Source: Arthrospira sp. PCC 9108 (lineage in GTDB: Bacteria > Cyanobacteriota > Cyanobacteriia > Cyanobacteriales > Microcoleaceae). Taken from it: DNA of 64,000 nt. The position numbers and the translations under genes were made by a program. Below are positions 37,898 to 46,964 of the stretch, piece by piece (position 1 is the stretch's first letter; the number at the start of each line of letters is the position of its first letter). Below the pieces are notes generated by a model. The model was not told the origin of the DNA, did no database searches, and saw nothing but the letters and a program-made list of their open reading frames with translations. The stretch is from NCBI GenBank assembly GCA_016745315.1, contig CP066886.1, forward strand, positions 2,015,501 to 2,079,500. The letters run 5' to 3'.

Positions 37898-38749
37898 ATG
37901 TTTAGTAGATTAGCCAGTTTATTAACTATATTAGGAGTCGGCTTGTATTTTACGGGCTGGATTTACCGCTGGGCATATTTCGGTTATTTTCAAATTGAAA
38001 TTACCACGTTGGATTTGCCGATAGAATCGTTTTTTATTGCCCCGCTTCAGGTCTTTTTTGGCAACTTTGCCAGCGGCGAGTGGTCTACGTTTTGGCGAAC
38101 ATTTCGAGTGGCGATCGCTATCAGTTTGCTAATTTATCTTACTCTCAAATTGCTGGAGTGCAGTAGCGGCAAATTCGCTCATTTTATCAACGCCAGCCGT
38201 GATTATCTGTTAAAAATTAGCCTCAAACAGCGCCGCTATCGAGCGACTCGCACTTTGCAGATTTTCCCGGACTTACAACCAATTGACTATGATAAAAACT
38301 TTTTAAATGAATTCGTGATTGCTGGTTGGTGTTTGGCGGGTTTATTTTATCTAGGTCAAACTCAGGGAAACCTAGACGCGATTCGAGATGCCCATAACCA
38401 TACATCAATGCTGCCAGTGGTAACTGTAATTGCTCCAGAAAATCGGCTGCCCCTAGGTCGCAAAATCAACGACCTGACTGATGACCCAGCGGTGGGAAAT
38501 TTTCGATTTATCGGAGATTTGGAACTTTATAAAACCTTACTAGATCGAGATTATAACGATAAAACTCAGCCGGATCAACAAATTGTCTGGCGGCTGTTAA
38601 TTGACCGAGACAGTCAATATTATATTTTCCCATCATTGCCTGAAAATGCCCCCTCTGATACCCGCCCTCCCCTGGTGATTATTCAGCAAAGCACAGCCGG
38701 AGAATATGTTATTATTCTGAGTCCAGAACCGGGCCAGCGAAATCCTTAA
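37898..38749 (+). CDS. membrane protein of unknown function
   Basis: I chose ATG 37898 (MFSRLASLLTILGVGLYF), which has GGAGG just upstream. An in-frame GTG at 37844 would add eighteen residues. There is an N-terminal membrane helix, a second near FFIAPLQVFFGNF, a third at VAIAISLLIYLTLKLL and a fourth at FVIAGWCLAGLFYL. A soluble C-terminal domain (about residues 170-283) is predicted outside, with VVTVIAPENRLPLG and YYIFPSLPENAP. Family not recognised. It is separated by a hairpin-containing gap from the DUF2887 array. Confidence 0.7.
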   Translation: MFSRLASLLTILGVGLYFTGWIYRWAYFGYFQIEITTLDLPIESFFIAPLQVFFGNFASGEWSTFWRTFRVAIAISLLIYLTLKLLECSSGKFAHFINASRDYLLKISLKQRRYRATRTLQIFPDLQPIDYDKNFLNEFVIAGWCLAGLFYLGQTQGNLDAIRDAHNHTSMLPVVTVIAPENRLPLGRKINDLTDDPAVGNFRFIGDLELYKTLLDRDYNDKTQPDQQIVWRLLIDRDSQYYIFPSLPENAPSDTRPPLVIIQQSTAGEYVIILSPEPGQRNP

Positions 38750-38875
38750 TTATTGTCGGTTATAGCTTTTCTCATTGATGACCTAACTTTGGTAAACTGG
38801 ATTTACATGGGCTTTATGCAGAAAGTTACACTTATTAGGATAGCATAATATCAGTGAGTTACACAAGGTACACTA

Positions 38876-39508
38876 ATGGCAAAAAACTATGGTTTGGCTA
38901 TCCATACCAGTAGCCCAGAATTGGGTTTAGCTATGGGGAAGTTTGGGGAACCTGTGCGCTGCCAAACTTGGCATTTGGGCAGGGATTTATCAACCCAACT
39001 ACATCAACATATATCGGAATTTATGCCCCCTCAAACTTGGTCGGATTTACAACTAATCGCAGTGGCGCGGGGGCCGGGAAGTTTTACGGGGACTCGCTTG
39101 GGAGTGGTGACGGCGAGAACCCTCGCACAACAGTTAGATATTCCCCTGTTTGCGATTTCTACTTTGGCGGCGGCTGCCTATAATTTAGCGGGGGATTATG
39201 CGGGGAATATTGCCCTAGAAATGCCGGCACAACGGGGACAATTATTTGTGGCTATTTATCAGGTTTCTTCCCAGGGTTTGGTGACAGAATTGGCTGATAG
39301 TGTTATGTCTCCCTCACAGTGGGAAATGCTGTTATCTCAACAAGATAAACCATTAAAAAAAATCTTGCTGACGGGTGGACTCGGACACACAAGTTGTGCT
39401 ATATTAGAATGGGCTACTCTGTTATGGGAACAGGGAAATCGCCCGCACTGGTCGGATGCTTTACCATTTTATGGACAGCATCCGGTTCAGAATTTGATGG
39501 CAGATTAA
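38876..39508 (+). CDS. tsaB: tRNA threonylcarbamoyladenosine biosynthesis protein TsaB
   Basis: The protein is 210 residues. The actin/HSP70-type N-terminus GLAIHTSSPELGLAM and the conserved VARGPGSFTGTRLGVVTAR are hallmarks of TsaB. TsaB partners TsaD and TsaE to make t6A at position 37 of ANN-reading tRNAs in the cytoplasm. It is slightly shorter than the usual 220-230 residues but has both family motifs. It ends 15 bases from the convergent cbiQ gene. Confidence 0.92.
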   Translation: MAKNYGLAIHTSSPELGLAMGKFGEPVRCQTWHLGRDLSTQLHQHISEFMPPQTWSDLQLIAVARGPGSFTGTRLGVVTARTLAQQLDIPLFAISTLAAAAYNLAGDYAGNIALEMPAQRGQLFVAIYQVSSQGLVTELADSVMSPSQWEMLLSQQDKPLKKILLTGGLGHTSCAILEWATLLWEQGNRPHWSDALPFYGQHPVQNLMAD

Positions 39509-39523
39509 TCCCACCATTTGCGG

Positions 39524-40294
39524 TTAAGTGGAGATGGTGGAAAGGGTGACAAATAGGGTGGCTAACATTAAACTGATTCCGAGGGCGATCGCACTAGGAA
39601 AATCGGTCAAAAACTCCCAGGGTTTATGGGTTTTGTCGGGGATTCCATAACCTCGCAATTGCATGGCTTTATAGACCTGTTCGGACTGTTGATAACTACG
39701 AATTAATAAACTCCCGGCTAAGGCTGCGTAAATCTGTAAATTTCGGCGACTGAATTGGTGGGGTTGAAAACCTCTTAATATGGTGGCGCGTTTCATCATT
39801 TGCAACTGATGGCTGAGTTCAAATATATATCGGTAGGATATTAATAACATATCCGCTAAAATGGGGGATAAACCAAGCGATCGCATGGCTTTAATTAGGG
39901 TGATAAATGGACAAGTCCCTAATAAGACAACTCCAGTGGTAAAAATTGCCAAAAATCTACTCGCAATTAGCAAGACGGCTAGACTTCCTTCCTGGCGAAT
40001 AATCACGGGTCCCCAAGACCATAATACAGTCGGACCGGAAATAAATGGCAATAAGCCAACTAACCCGAATATAAACAGTCCGGGATATTGTAGGCGATCG
40101 CCTAAAAAGGATAGGGGAAGTTTGGATATGGTATATAATATTAATGTGACTAGCAACATGGGGGGGACTAGCCAGAGTTGTTGAACATTAGCAAAAGCAA
40201 ACATTAATATTCCCAACCCAATTAGCTTTGATTGGGGGTTCCATCTATGAATAAATGAATCGAGATTAGCATACTCATCTATCCTAAATTTCAT
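39524..40294 (-). CDS. cbiQ: ECF transporter T component (CbiQ/NikQ)
   Basis: The protein is 256 residues with six or so membrane segments. The family signature of energy-coupling-factor T proteins is visible: RATILRGFQPHQF and YKAMQLRGYG, two Ala/Arg-Arg-Gly helices that couple to the ATPase. It works with the substrate-binding CbiM to import Co2+ or Ni2+. No ATPase (CbiO) gene lies between it and tsaB, so that subunit must be elsewhere. It is preceded by a 174-bp gap with a GGGAGAGGGA hairpin repeat. Confidence 0.88.
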   Translation of the reverse strand: MKFRIDEYANLDSFIHRWNPQSKLIGLGILMFAFANVQQLWLVPPMLLVTLILYTISKLPLSFLGDRLQYPGLFIFGLVGLLPFISGPTVLWSWGPVIIRQEGSLAVLLIASRFLAIFTTGVVLLGTCPFITLIKAMRSLGLSPILADMLLISYRYIFELSHQLQMMKRATILRGFQPHQFSRRNLQIYAALAGSLLIRSYQQSEQVYKAMQLRGYGIPDKTHKPWEFLTDFPSAIALGISLMLATLFVTLSTIST

Positions 40295-40468
40295 AGTTAA
40301 TCTCTCCGGTTTAGGAAGGGTGAGTTAGGGGGATTATTCAGACTCCCTCATCAATACAGTCTGTTCAGAAATCATCTGATCACATCTCAAAGTCCCTCTC
40401 CTCTCTGGGAGAGGGATTTAGGGTGAGGGTAATGTATTAAGCGACTGGTGAACAAGCTGTAATAGGGG
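40295..40468. repeat. intergenic hairpin repeat between cbiM and cbiQ
   Basis: Near 40390-40435, TCCCTCTCC and GGGAGAGGGA form a stem followed by TTTAGGGTGAGGG. This is a repeat type common between cyanobacterial genes; a similar one is at 37738-37765. It could modulate the ratio of the T and S components. Confidence 0.45.
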
Positions 40469-41113
40469 TTATTGGGTTAATAACTCTGGCTTGACTCGAC
40501 TTAGGAAATTCACCACCATCGCGGTAAATACTCCCTCAATAAACATCAGGGGAATATGGGCGATAATTAGGGCGATAATTGCAGCTTTTTCCGCTGGACT
40601 TTCCAGGGTCGAGGGAAGATTGGTAATCAGTATCACTAAAAATAAGATGGTGGAGAAACCTACACTAGACGCACCTGCTAAAAAACCGAATAAATTTAGG
40701 CTGATGGTAGGTTTCAGGTGATGACTAAATCGATGTCTACTTTGAAAAATTACGGCGGCTATTATAGCTGGAATCCCCATAATTATCCCATTAATCCCCA
40801 GGGTGGTTAATCCCCCATGTCCGAAGATAATCGCCTGGAATATTAAGCCGATGAGAATAGCCGGAAAAGCATAATAACCTAAAATAGCCCCCAGAAGACC
40901 ATTTAAGACTAGATGAACACTGGCGGGAGGGATGGGGATATGTATGGAAGAGGCGACAAAAAAGGCGGCGGTTAAGAGGGAGGCTTTGGGAATGTTGGCG
41001 GTGGGGTTGGCTTGGCGGTTGATTTGACGCAGAGAATACCAGGTTACTAAGCCGGTGATTCCATAACCAGCCAGACAAATTTGGGCGGGAATAATTCCCT
41101 CAGAAATGTGCAT
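40469..41113 (-). CDS. cbiM: ECF metal transporter substrate component CbiM
   Basis: The protein is 214 residues. The N-terminus MHISEGIIP contains the metal-ligand His2 of the CbiM/NikM family. Later HIPIPPASVHLVLNGLLGAILG and IIFGHGGLTTLGINGI hold further conserved His and Asn residues. There are about seven membrane segments. It imports cobalt (for B12) or nickel (for hydrogenase/urease); the sequence does not separate the two. The gap to the upstream gene is 33 bp, so the cluster is an operon read leftward. Confidence 0.9.
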   Translation of the reverse strand: MHISEGIIPAQICLAGYGITGLVTWYSLRQINRQANPTANIPKASLLTAAFFVASSIHIPIPPASVHLVLNGLLGAILGYYAFPAILIGLIFQAIIFGHGGLTTLGINGIIMGIPAIIAAVIFQSRHRFSHHLKPTISLNLFGFLAGASSVGFSTILFLVILITNLPSTLESPAEKAAIIALIIAHIPLMFIEGVFTAMVVNFLSRVKPELLTQ

Positions 41114-41146
41114 AAGTTGATGATATTTGTCAGGTTTGATGGTGGG

Positions 41147-41662
41147 TTAGTTTTGCGATTCTTGAGAGGTTATATGGGGGCTGTCGTCTCCAACATCATC
41201 AGAGGGTTTTAATCGGGTAAAAAATAGGGCGGTGCCGATAAATCCCCAAATGACGGCGGCGGCGGCTACCCATTTTTGCACAGGGCTTGATGCGGAATTG
41301 GAGGCGATCGCATTTTGGGTGCTGTCGGATACCTCTTCCCCTGGGGGACTCACCGGAATCGCAATTAACGCCCCATGTCCGGCTTGACGGACGGTGGCTT
41401 CCCACAAACCGCTATTATCGTGGTCGGGAATGAATAAAAATTGACCATTATCATCGGTGTTTCCGGTCATCCAAGGGGTGCTAGGGTCCTGGGGGGTGTA
41501 GATTCTCACCTCGGCGTTAACCATGGGTGTCCCTGAGTCGTAGGCGGCGTTAATTTTGATGGCTGAGGTGGTTTGAGATTGGACGATGACTCCATGGGCG
41601 ATCGCTGATTCTGGTATGGCGATCGTCCAAAATAGTAGGGATATACAAAGTTTCCAGTTCAT
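41147..41662 (-). CDS. CbiL/NikL-like periplasmic accessory protein of the metal transporter
   Basis: The protein is 171 residues with an N-terminal signal peptide (MNWKLCISLLFWTIAIPESAIA). The mature protein begins HGVIVQSQ, so a His-Gly at the cleavage site may bind metal. A carboxypeptidase-regulatory-like beta domain follows (YDSGTPMVNAEVRIYTPQDP), and one C-terminal membrane helix (WVAAAAVIWGFIGTALFF). Proteins of this layout accompany CbiMQO/NikMQO systems as the L/N component. The role as extracytoplasmic partner of CbiM is inferred from layout and operon. Confidence 0.75.
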   Translation of the reverse strand: MNWKLCISLLFWTIAIPESAIAHGVIVQSQTTSAIKINAAYDSGTPMVNAEVRIYTPQDPSTPWMTGNTDDNGQFLFIPDHDNSGLWEATVRQAGHGALIAIPVSPPGEEVSDSTQNAIASNSASSPVQKWVAAAAVIWGFIGTALFFTRLKPSDDVGDDSPHITSQESQN

Positions 41663-41710
41663 TAAATCATCTCCTGATTATTCAAAAATAGTAAATTATG
41701 TGGGAGTTGA

Positions 41711-42589
41711 TCAATCTTTTCGACTCATGGGCTTTTCGGCGCAGTGACCCTCACCCACATGGGCTAAATTCGGTAAAATTGCCATGATTCTCTGATAATC
41801 TTCCGCCGCCAGTTGTTCTCTGAGTGTATCTAAATTGGCATCTAAACCCTCTGGGGTGGCGATCGCTGCTAGGGGTTCAAAACCTAATGCACCAGTATTA
41901 ATCTCCGCCTCCGCCTCCGCTTCTGGGTCTCCAAATAAGTGATCAAAATGAAAGGTAGCTTCTAGGTCTGCGCGACCCCCTGGCTGTAAAGTTCCTTTGC
42001 GTTCTTCTCCTACATAATCACCACAACTAAACGCCATTTCTTCATTGAATCTCAGGTTAAATGGTACAGTTAGACCATCTTTTGATGCTGTCCCCACTAA
42101 CATTAATGAATAACCCGCCGCCATACCATCTACCGCCGGAACCATTTGCCACGAAATCGCATTATAGCGCCCTGGTGGTGCTGGAACTTCATTAACTAAA
42201 ATAGTTGCAGCACTCTCGTCTCCTGCTGCTAAATCTACGGTTTGGAATTCTACTAAACTAATGATTTGTTGGGCTTGAGGTTCCACTCCCGTATCGGGAT
42301 TATAGGGGATTAAAGTTTCATAGGCTTGGGCATTGGCAATGGTTACATAAACATGATTAAATGACAGTTCCCAACCGTCTTTACTCACAAAACCTTCCCG
42401 GATAAAATCTTCTCCATTGGCGCGAAATTCTATAGTCCCAATTTCGGCTGACCCTGGCTGTATAGCAGTGGTTTCCGACGGTGGAGTTTCTGATGTTTGA
42501 CTCTGTAGGTTTTGGGTGTCGGCACAAGCACATAATGCGATCGCCCCCAGCAATAATATATTGCCTAATTTTAACAACTGTTTTTTCAT
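41711..42589 (-). CDS. secreted lipoprotein-like metal-uptake partner
   Basis: ATG 42589 (MKKQLLKLGNILLL) is chosen because GGGAAG precedes it and it starts a lipoprotein signal; a longer frame to 42721 has no signal sense. A lipobox-like ALCAC is near residue 18. The mature protein is beta-rich (IGTIEFRANGEDFIREGFV, HVYVTIANAQAYE) and has scattered His/Cys at the C-terminus (HFDHLFGD, HVGEGHCAEK). It is the first gene of the CbiM/CbiQ operon, so a role in capturing Ni or Co is likely. Family name not certain. Confidence 0.65.
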   Translation of the reverse strand: MKKQLLKLGNILLLGAIALCACADTQNLQSQTSETPPSETTAIQPGSAEIGTIEFRANGEDFIREGFVSKDGWELSFNHVYVTIANAQAYETLIPYNPDTGVEPQAQQIISLVEFQTVDLAAGDESAATILVNEVPAPPGRYNAISWQMVPAVDGMAAGYSLMLVGTASKDGLTVPFNLRFNEEMAFSCGDYVGEERKGTLQPGGRADLEATFHFDHLFGDPEAEAEAEINTGALGFEPLAAIATPEGLDANLDTLREQLAAEDYQRIMAILPNLAHVGEGHCAEKPMSRKD

Positions 42590-42901
42590 CTTCCCAGCCC
42601 TAATCAGGTTGAACACCCACATTATACATAAAACTAATGGAATTTTGTATAACATACATTGTCTCTTTTGACAATGCCCTTGGGGGGCATATTTATTGAC
42701 TATAAATTTAAGGATAGTCAAGAGAGTAAATTTTGTGATTATTAATTATTGCCCCCGCCATAGAATTATCTGCACAGGCAGTCAATAATTGTAGATTAAC
42801 CCGCCTATATTGGCGGCATTTATTAAAGTTTGACAGGTTCCCTAAACGGGACTGCTTAACCACTCAGACCTTGATTAAAGTTGGGATTTACCCCTTGACA
42901 A
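42590..42901. other. intergenic region with metal-operon and ferritin promoters
   Basis: This is the divergent gap between the metal-transport operon and the ferritin. It contains imperfect AT-rich inverted repeats around TTTTGTATAACATACATTG. I looked for a B12 riboswitch core and did not see one. No gene was found. Confidence 0.35.
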
Positions 42902-43093
42902 ATGTTGTTTTTCATGGTAAAAATTAATCCGAATATCTCTAATGGCATCTCAACCTACCAGCCGCAAATGTTAAGTCGTGCCATAATGTCCTATAATCGT
43001 TATGGAATGATGGGGGTTGGGGAAGTTATCAAACCCCGTCCCTTTGACGGAGGCGATGTCAAGCGGGATTCACAGACTAATAGAAAATTATGA
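42902..43093 (+). CDS. possible small protein overlapping the ferritin start
   Basis: A 63-codon frame (from GTT-like context MLFFMVKINPNIS) ends TGA overlapping the ferritin ATG (ATGA). The overlap suggests coupling, but composition is unremarkable, no Shine-Dalgarno is clear, and it could be chance. Confidence 0.3.
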   Translation: MLFFMVKINPNISNGISTYQPQMLSRAIMSYNRYGMMGVGEVIKPRPFDGGDVKRDSQTNRKL

Positions 43094-43524
43094 GAGACCT
43101 TGACCAGGACAAAACCATTGAGCTACTTAACTCCATCATGGAATTTGAGTTAGCTGGGGTGGTTCGATACACTCACTATTCCTTAATGGTGACCGGACCG
43201 AATCGTTTACCAATTGTACAGTTTTTTCAAGCTCAAGCTACCGAGTCCCTCACCCATGCTCAACAAGCGGGGGAAATTCTCACAGGATTAGAAGGACATC
43301 CTAGCCAAAGAATTGCTCCCATTGAGGAAACTTATCAGCATTCGGTACAGGATTTATTGGCGGAAAGTCTCAACCATGAGAAAAAAGCTCTATCCCTGTA
43401 TAAAGAATTACTGGAAACTGTAGAAAATGCCAGTATTTACCTGGAAGAATATGCTCGCACTATGATTGGCCAGGAAGAACTACACAGCATCGAAATTCGC
43501 AAGATGTTGCGCGATTATAGCTGA
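43090..43524 (+). CDS. bfr: bacterioferritin-like iron storage/ferroxidase protein
   Basis: The protein is 144 residues, a four-helix ferritin-like fold. Metal ligands are visible in EFELAGVVRYTHY (Glu/Tyr/His, about 18-28), THAQQAGEI (His55), ESLNHEKKAL (Glu97/His100) and GQEELHSIEI (Glu/His near 131). It stores or oxidises iron in the cytoplasm. It lacks a clear Met52-type haem ligand in the usual place (LMVTGPNRLP occupies that loop), so haem binding is uncertain. Shorter than classical Bfr (about 158). Confidence 0.8.
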   Translation: MRDLDQDKTIELLNSIMEFELAGVVRYTHYSLMVTGPNRLPIVQFFQAQATESLTHAQQAGEILTGLEGHPSQRIAPIEETYQHSVQDLLAESLNHEKKALSLYKELLETVENASIYLEEYARTMIGQEELHSIEIRKMLRDYS

Positions 43525-43696
43525 GGTAATGTCCGCAATTTAAAGCGATCAATAGCCTAGGTGGTTGAAAGTAACCAGACCACCTGGGCTAAACTATTAT
43601 CAAGACTCTGGGAGAAGTTTTGATGTTATGATTAATTTGAGCTAGACCCCAAAGACGGCTATAACCCTACTATCCCATTTGAGATAAACACCCGCC

Positions 43697-44728
43697 ATGA
43701 AACTCCAGGATATCATCAATACAGATAAACGGTACGATGTGAAAGATATCGCCGAAGATGAAGAACTCACCCGTCAGATTCAAAATATTTTGGTGAGTTT
43801 TAATTTACTAGACCCCCCAGTTGATGGCATTTATGGCCCCAAGTCTAATGCGGCTATGCACCGTTTTCAAACCTTGTTAGAATGTCAGGAAAGTGGTTTT
43901 TTAGGAACTATCACAGCCCAAAAATTACTGACGACGAAACCAGAGGATATTCGCACAGATATACCCATCCTGAAAATCACTAGGGATACAATTCTCAAGC
44001 TGAGACCCGTTGATTCTGCTCAATTAAATGAATCGGAAAAACAAGGTGCTAAAGCTGGGCAAGAATTTCAGTTATTAGCCTTTGAACCAGACCGAAATCA
44101 CATCAGAGTTGCTCTCAGAAGTGAAACTTTTAAACAGCATTCAATCTGGTATATTTTTGATAAACACGGGGAAATATATCAGGGGAAAAAGTTAGTTTAT
44201 CCCAAGTTATTACCAGCGGAAGTGAGATTGCGGAACTTTCCCTATTTTTCTCAACTCGATAACTGGTTTAATCCTACGGGATCATGTAATGTTACCTCGA
44301 TCGCTATGTGTCTGAGCTATTATGGGGCTCGTCGTCGGGTTAGTTATGGTCAATTTGAGGATGAGTTATATGAATATGCTCTCAATAAGGGCTATAGCCG
44401 CCACAGTCCCCAAGATTTAGCCAAAATTGTCCGAGAGTATGGCTGTAAAGACTACTTCACGACTAACGCGACTATTGATGATGTAAAAGAATGGTTGGCG
44501 GAAGGAAAACCTACCGTAATCCATGGTTATTTTACCTCCTTTGGTCACATCATGCCAGTAGTAGGTTATAATAGCTCTGGCTTGATAGTTCATGACCCCT
44601 ATGGCGAATGGTTCTCTAGTGGATATCGTACTGATTTGAGTGGCGCATATCTGACCTATTCTTACTCTTTAATCCGGCGGCTGTGCCTCCCGGATGGCAA
44701 TTTTTGGGTTCACTTTATCGCCCCATAA
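43697..44728 (+). CDS. peptidoglycan-binding domain plus C39-like cysteine peptidase
   Basis: The protein is 343 residues. Residues 20-80 form a peptidoglycan-binding (PG_binding_1) three-helix domain (VDGIYGPKSNAAMHRFQ). The middle, about 95-165, is an SH3-like beta region. The C-terminal half is a C39-like peptidase (Peptidase_C39_2) with Cys197 (GSCNVTSIAM), His284 (FGHIMPVVGY) and Asp300 (HDPYGEW) in catalytic order. No signal peptide is seen at the N-terminus, so export would need another route or it acts inside. Cell-wall or peptide cleavage is inferred. Confidence 0.8.
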   Translation: MKLQDIINTDKRYDVKDIAEDEELTRQIQNILVSFNLLDPPVDGIYGPKSNAAMHRFQTLLECQESGFLGTITAQKLLTTKPEDIRTDIPILKITRDTILKLRPVDSAQLNESEKQGAKAGQEFQLLAFEPDRNHIRVALRSETFKQHSIWYIFDKHGEIYQGKKLVYPKLLPAEVRLRNFPYFSQLDNWFNPTGSCNVTSIAMCLSYYGARRRVSYGQFEDELYEYALNKGYSRHSPQDLAKIVREYGCKDYFTTNATIDDVKEWLAEGKPTVIHGYFTSFGHIMPVVGYNSSGLIVHDPYGEWFSSGYRTDLSGAYLTYSYSLIRRLCLPDGNFWVHFIAP

Positions 44729-44796
44729 TTCTAGGGATGATTGAGGCACAAAACTATAACCAGAAATTCCGGTTTTCTGTGCCTCGGTCTTCACGA

Positions 44797-45971
44797 CTAC
44801 CAAATGGGTCCACCAGAAGGGGGATTATTTCCTGGGGTGGCGGGAGTAGATGGGGTGGCGGGAGTCGATGTGCCTTCTACTGGGGTGGCTTCCAGAAAAT
44901 TGTTAAAGTCAATATACACGCCGCTGTCGTCTTCGCTTTCAAATAGGGGACTACTGGCTCCGGCGCGCACATTAAAAAGCTGTTGTACAGTAGTCACAGG
45001 GTCTGAGCCGGGTTTGAGAGTGAATAAAACACGATCGCCTGAACAGGGAATGGCATTGTCACTAGCCACACATACGACATTTTGGCGATTAACTATGCCG
45101 TGGGTAATGTAATTTAACCAACCCAAACTGTAAAAGTTTTGGAACCGCGCGGAAACTTCCCGACAGCGTTGTTCAGAGGTATAGCCGGAACTACTGAAAT
45201 AGTCCGAATACCATTTAATCACAGGAACCCGTCCTCTGGGTGTGACTGCATAGGTGGTAGGTAAACCGTCTGGCCCTTGTTCACAGATAAACTGAGTTCG
45301 GGAAACGGTGGGAGGGTTCACCATAGCCTGGTTAGAGGAATTATCATTAGTTGGTATCGGCTGAGTTGTTTCCTGGGGGGGTTTGTGCTTTGGATTCCTA
45401 GGGGAATGAGTCCGGGGGGTAACAAAACTCGATCAATCACAACAATTACACTATCATTAGGACCGGGAATTGGTAACTGATCAGCGTTAGCCTCGTTAAG
45501 CATTAGTTTTTGGTCTCTGGGGTTGCCACTAATGCGAACAGTGTTCCCTTGCCGAGTCGTGATTTCCCCGGATTCTACCTGCTGCTGGGTGATGCGACCA
45601 GCGACAACGTGATAGTTTAAAATCTCTCGCAGCATTCCCTGATTTTCTGGCCGGAAAAGGCGATCGCGAATTTCACGAGGCAGATTAGCAAAAGCTGCGT
45701 CTGTTGGTGCTAAAATGGTGTAAGTTTCCCCCTGGAGTTGTTGGCTCAAACCGGTGTCTTGTAAGGCTTTCCCCAGTGTCCTCAATCGGTCCTGTTTACC
45801 TATAACCTCTGCTAACCCTAAATCGTCTTCTGACTCGTAGTAGGAAGACATGGGGTTAAAAAAGCTATAGTAGGGATAATACTGAGCTAGACTCGGTGCG
45901 ACACTGTGCAGAGCCAGAATGCCTAACGCTGCTGTGCCTACAGACCAATGTTTAAGACTGATAATATTCAT
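44797..45971 (-). pseudogene. secreted FAS1 (fasciclin) - COP23 fusion, broken at a poly-C tract
   Basis: The N-terminus MNIISLKHWSVGTAALG is a signal peptide. A FAS1 domain follows (TYTILAPTDAAFANLP, LNYHVVAGRI, VIVIDRVLLPPG; about residues 55-190). At a C7 run near 45378 the frame ends within 25 codons. One more C continues as ETTQPIPTNDNSS into a COP23 domain (SRTQFICEQGPDG, RCREVSARFQ, GWLNYITHG) and a Thr/Pro tail. Joined length is about 391. Alternatively it is two genes overlapping by seven bases. FAS1 mediates cell-surface adhesion; COP23 was named from a circadian protein of Cyanothece. Confidence 0.7.
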
Positions 45972-46383
45972 AGTTTTTCTCCTAATGCTGCTGAAATAGA
46001 TAGAAAGGTCGAGGCTATCACTACTGACGACCTCACCAGGGGGATATCATTTAACCTAGCGTGATTATCTATTTCCATACGACTGTACGACCCCTGACGC
46101 ATGATCGCCGCCTCTGTGTTCCATTGTGGCACATTCCATTAACTGCTATTCTACCCAACTAAATCACTAAATAGGTAATCTCACTCATATTTTCTGAATC
46201 AGTGGGGGATTTACCAGTGGCGATCGCTTTTTGGCACTTGACAAAAATGGCAAAATGTGCATTATTTATCCATGGTAGCGAATTGTTGATTTTTGTCTGG
46301 GGTCAGCATCAAAGTTCTAAAAAGAGAGTATACAATGGTAAGTGTACAGTCAATAGCCGATTCAGAGTGAGAGGATAACAAAA
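45972..46383. promoter_or_regulatory. divergent promoter region
   Basis: This non-coding gap lies between the FAS1-COP23 gene and the phycobiliprotein-like gene. A -10-like TATACAAT is near 46329-46336, about 50 bases before the rightward ATG, with AGAGG as Shine-Dalgarno. Nothing else was recognised. Confidence 0.35.
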
Positions 46384-46902
46384 ATGCCGACAATTAATTG
46401 GGCATGGGAAGAGTTAATGATCCAGGCAGATGGGCGTTATCTAAGCGACGCAGAACTCAAGCCCTTTCAGCAATATATTCAAACCCTCCCGGCACGGACA
46501 AAAACCTATGAAATTATGCGGGCGAAATCCCCCGAACTGATCAAGATTGCCTTGAAAAAGTTTATGCTGATTCACCCGGAAGTAATGCAGCAACACTCGA
46601 AGCGCTGTATTTACGATATGAACATGGCGATCTGCTTAATGTCGGTGGCTATGTTACGGGATGACCCCCGCTATTTTCGGGAGTCGTTGATGTTGTGGTT
46701 AGCTAATATTCTGTCTGCCTACCAGAGAAACGTCGCCTGCTTAAAAGCCTATCACTGCTTGGAAGAAACCATGCAGGAGAAACTTCCCAGCGTTTGCAAT
46801 CAACTGCTTAAACCTTACATGGATATCATTATGGAAGTCTTAGACATTCCACCTAAGTTGATGGCAACAGTACAACGGGGCGCAGCCAGCTCTAAAGGTT
46901 AA
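46384..46902 (+). CDS. phycobiliprotein-like (allophycocyanin-related) protein
   Basis: The protein is 172 residues, all-helical, of phycobilisome globin size. Cys75 in HSKRCIYDMNMAIC aligns by position and context with the bilin-binding Cys of the (T/A)CLRDL-type motif; the usual Arg-Asp is replaced by Tyr-Asp. The following LRDDPRYFRESLMLWLANILSAYQR matches the helix after the chromophore. It is strongly diverged from core ApcA/B. With a linker-domain gene 62 bp downstream it forms a two-gene operon. The protein could bind a bilin as a sensor, or attach to the phycobilisome core; neither is shown. Confidence 0.7.
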   Translation: MPTINWAWEELMIQADGRYLSDAELKPFQQYIQTLPARTKTYEIMRAKSPELIKIALKKFMLIHPEVMQQHSKRCIYDMNMAICLMSVAMLRDDPRYFRESLMLWLANILSAYQRNVACLKAYHCLEETMQEKLPSVCNQLLKPYMDIIMEVLDIPPKLMATVQRGAASSKG

Positions 46903-46964
46903 TTAGTTAGTGTTTTTTGGATGTGATTTTTGGATGCGATTAAAGCATAATAGGAGCGGAAAGT

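Noticed and set aside
42590..42901. Cobalamin riboswitch upstream of the metal operon
   Set aside because: The conserved B12 core was not found on either strand.
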